5,961 nt of DNA from JAUIAI01 sp049680625 (GTDB taxonomy: Bacteria > Pseudomonadota > Gammaproteobacteria > Burkholderiales > Burkholderiaceae_E), in the NCBI GenBank assembly GCA_049680625.1, contig JBAUID010000244.1, positions 1 through 5,961 on the forward strand, read 5' to 3'. Positions 4,252 to 5,961 of the stretch are shown here, one piece after another; within the stretch, counting starts at the first letter, position 1, and every line of letters starts with the position of its first letter. Below the pieces are notes generated by a model, which saw nothing but the letters and a program-made list of their open reading frames with translations, was not told the DNA's origin and searched no databases. The translations under genes and the position numbers were made by a program.

Positions 4252-5961
4252 ATGTTTAGTCTGTATGGATCCGGGCTTGGCGGCGGTATCGCCATTGGCC
4301 GTGCGCGGGTGTTGAGTAATCTGGTGCGGGATGTTGAGCGCTATCATATCCAGGCCGATCAGAAACACCGGGAAATCAGGCGTCTCGAGGGGGCGTTGCG
4401 CACGGTGCACGACGATTTGCTTGGCATCAGTGAAGGCCTGCCTGAGGATGCACCGGGAGAAGCGAGCGCTCTCATCGACGTGCACATGATGATCCTCGCT
4501 GATCCAATGCTTGTTGAGGGTACCCGTGCCCTAATCGATAGCGACTTACGCAATGCCGAATGGGCGCTGGCGTCGCAGACCAAAAAATTGGTGCGCCAGT
4601 TTCAACAACTCGATAGCGCGTATCTGCGAGAGCGTGGCCGGGACGTTCAACAAGTCAGTGATCGCATTGTAAAAGCCCTGGTTGGTTCCAGTCGGGCGAC
4701 ATCCGAGGCAGGCACTGAGCCGCTGGTCTTTGTTGCCGATGATATTTCGCCTTCCGATATGCTGGAACTGAAACACGCCGCCGGATTTGTCATTGACCTG
4801 GGGGGCTCAACTTCGCATACAGCGATTCTGGCCCGATCGATGGATGTGCCAGCAACGATCGGAATGGAATGTGCCAGTGATTTTGTCCAGGACGATGACT
4901 GGATAATTCTTGACGGGGATGCCGGCTTAATTATCTGTGCACCCGATGACTCAGTCCTGGCAGAGTATCGCCACCGTCAAGCCTCGCGCGAACTGGAACG
5001 CACCGGTTTGCGCCGGCTGATTCACGTGCCGTCGCGTTCGTTGGACGGGGTCGAGATCAACCTGCAGGCGAATATCGAACTACCCGAAGAAGCCGGTCCG
5101 GCCATTGATAACGGTGCCCAGGGGGTTGGGTTGTTCCGAACAGAATTTCTGTTCATGAACCGGGAGGAATTGCCTAACGAAGAGGAACAATTCGAGGCTT
5201 ACCGGTCAGCCGTGGAAACAATGGATGGTCGGGTTGTCACCATTCGAACTCTGGACCTTGGCGCCGATAAGACGCTTAAAGGTGGGCAGCGTAACGATGT
5301 TTCCAACCCTGCACTCGGCTTGCGGGCTATTCGATTTTGCCTGACCCACCCGGATATTTTTCTTACCCAATTGCGCGCTATCCTGCGTGCTTCTGCGTAT
5401 GGTCCGGTGCGCATTTTGTTGCCCATGGTGACCCACCATCACGAAATTGTGCAGTCGCTTAAATTCATCGACCGGGCGCGTGTCGAACTGGATGACCGCC
5501 GTTTGCCGGTCGCGGACGAGATTCCGGTTGGTGGCATGGTCGAAGTGCCTGCGGCAGCACTGTCGGCTGGTTTTTTTCTGCGTCGGCTCGACTTTCTTTC
5601 AATTGGCACTAACGATTTAATTCAATACACGCTTGCCATCGACCGTGCAGACCACGAAGTTGCGCCGCTCTATGACAGCTTTCACCCAGCTGTCCTGCGC
5701 CTGATTGCACAAACCGTTGACGCCGCTCGAAAGGCCGATAAGCCGGTTTCCGTGTGTGGTGAAATGGCTGGTAACCCAGAGGCCACCCGCTTGTTATTGG
5801 GCATGGGTATTCGAGAATTGTCCATGCATCCGGTAAGCCTGTTACGGGTTAAACACGAGGTGTTGTTGTCGGAAGTCAATAAGCTCACCGGACCGGTGAG
5901 TCGCCTGATGCGGTCAGACGATCCGGCGAAGGTAACAAGCGCCTTGAACAAAATGCGCCAA
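4252..5961 (+). CDS. ptsI: PTS Enzyme I, PEP-protein phosphotransferase (3' end cut by window)
   Basis: Enzyme I takes the phosphoryl group from PEP and passes it to HPr, starting the PTS relay in the cytosol. The visible 570 codons stay open to the last base, and the family is usually about 575-590 residues, so only the extreme C-terminus is missing. The N-terminal HPr-binding helical domain is followed by the swivelling His domain with GGSTSHTAILARS (184-196) and active His189, then the PEP-binding barrel. Barrel residues Arg296 (GLFRTEF), Arg332 (TIRTLDLGADK), Arg358, Glu431 (GGMVEVPA), Asp455 (GTNDLIQY) and Cys502 (VCGEMAG) coincide with the E. coli numbers. There is no N-terminal GAF domain, so it is classical EI and not the nitrogen-type PtsP. 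The ATG at 4252 lies 2 nt after the ptsH stop, with AGGG at 4240-4243 as ribosome-binding site. It is the last visible gene of the gshB operon. Confidence 0.96.
   Translation, partial: MFSLYGSGLGGGIAIGRARVLSNLVRDVERYHIQADQKHREIRRLEGALRTVHDDLLGISEGLPEDAPGEASALIDVHMMILADPMLVEGTRALIDSDLRNAEWALASQTKKLVRQFQQLDSAYLRERGRDVQQVSDRIVKALVGSSRATSEAGTEPLVFVADDISPSDMLELKHAAGFVIDLGGSTSHTAILARSMDVPATIGMECASDFVQDDDWIILDGDAGLIICAPDDSVLAEYRHRQASRELERTGLRRLIHVPSRSLDGVEINLQANIELPEEAGPAIDNGAQGVGLFRTEFLFMNREELPNEEEQFEAYRSAVETMDGRVVTIRTLDLGADKTLKGGQRNDVSNPALGLRAIRFCLTHPDIFLTQLRAILRASAYGPVRILLPMVTHHHEIVQSLKFIDRARVELDDRRLPVADEIPVGGMVEVPAAALSAGFFLRRLDFLSIGTNDLIQYTLAIDRADHEVAPLYDSFHPAVLRLIAQTVDAARKADKPVSVCGEMAGNPEATRLLLGMGIRELSMHPVSLLRVKHEVLLSEVNKLTGPVSRLMRSDDPAKVTSALNKMRQ

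Overview
The window looks like chromosomal core sequence from a gammaproteobacterium of moderate GC. I infer this from close protein resemblance to Pseudomonas- and E. coli-type UbiK, GlnK, AmtB and GshB, from the divergent ubiK / glnK-amtB arrangement that Pseudomonas also has, and from a small regulatory-type phosphotransferase (PTS) gene set behind gshB. I cannot name a genus. There is no sign of a mobile element, prophage, CRISPR array, tRNA or rRNA.

Layout. Positions 6-314 (possibly to 371), minus strand: ubiK, a short coiled-coil ubiquinone-biosynthesis accessory factor. Positions 372-571: a divergent intergenic region with a near-perfect sigma-54 promoter (513-528) and two upstream sites resembling NtrC-binding sequences (427-443, 456-472). 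Positions 572-910 and 979-2304: the nitrogen-control pair glnK (PII signal protein) and amtB (ammonium channel), separated by 68 nt that hold a small hairpin. Positions 2305-2568: a non-coding spacer with 3.7 copies of a 13-bp tandem repeat, a GC-rich hairpin, a strong terminator hairpin and a GCCTT-rich tract. Positions 2569-5961: a tightly packed operon of gshB (glutathione synthetase), a mannose-family EIIA domain protein, ptsH (HPr) and ptsI (Enzyme I). The first three genes overlap or touch (TGATG and ATGA junctions). ptsI runs off the right edge at codon 570 without a stop.

How the parts work together. The left unit is the classical nitrogen-limitation module: NtrC-P with sigma-54 RNA polymerase would switch on glnK-amtB, and GlnK then plugs AmtB when ammonium returns. 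The right unit is a phosphorelay in which PEP phosphorylates EI on His189, EI phosphorylates HPr on His15, and HPr phosphorylates EIIA on His9. No EIIB or EIIC sugar-transport component is visible, and HPr keeps a Ser46 site of the HPr kinase type. It is therefore best read as a regulatory PTS that is translationally coupled to glutathione synthesis, an arrangement I recall from beta- and gammaproteobacteria. All catalytic residues that can be checked are present in every protein. I found no clearly new system. The least explained pieces are the spacer between amtB and gshB and the physical link of gshB to the PTS genes.
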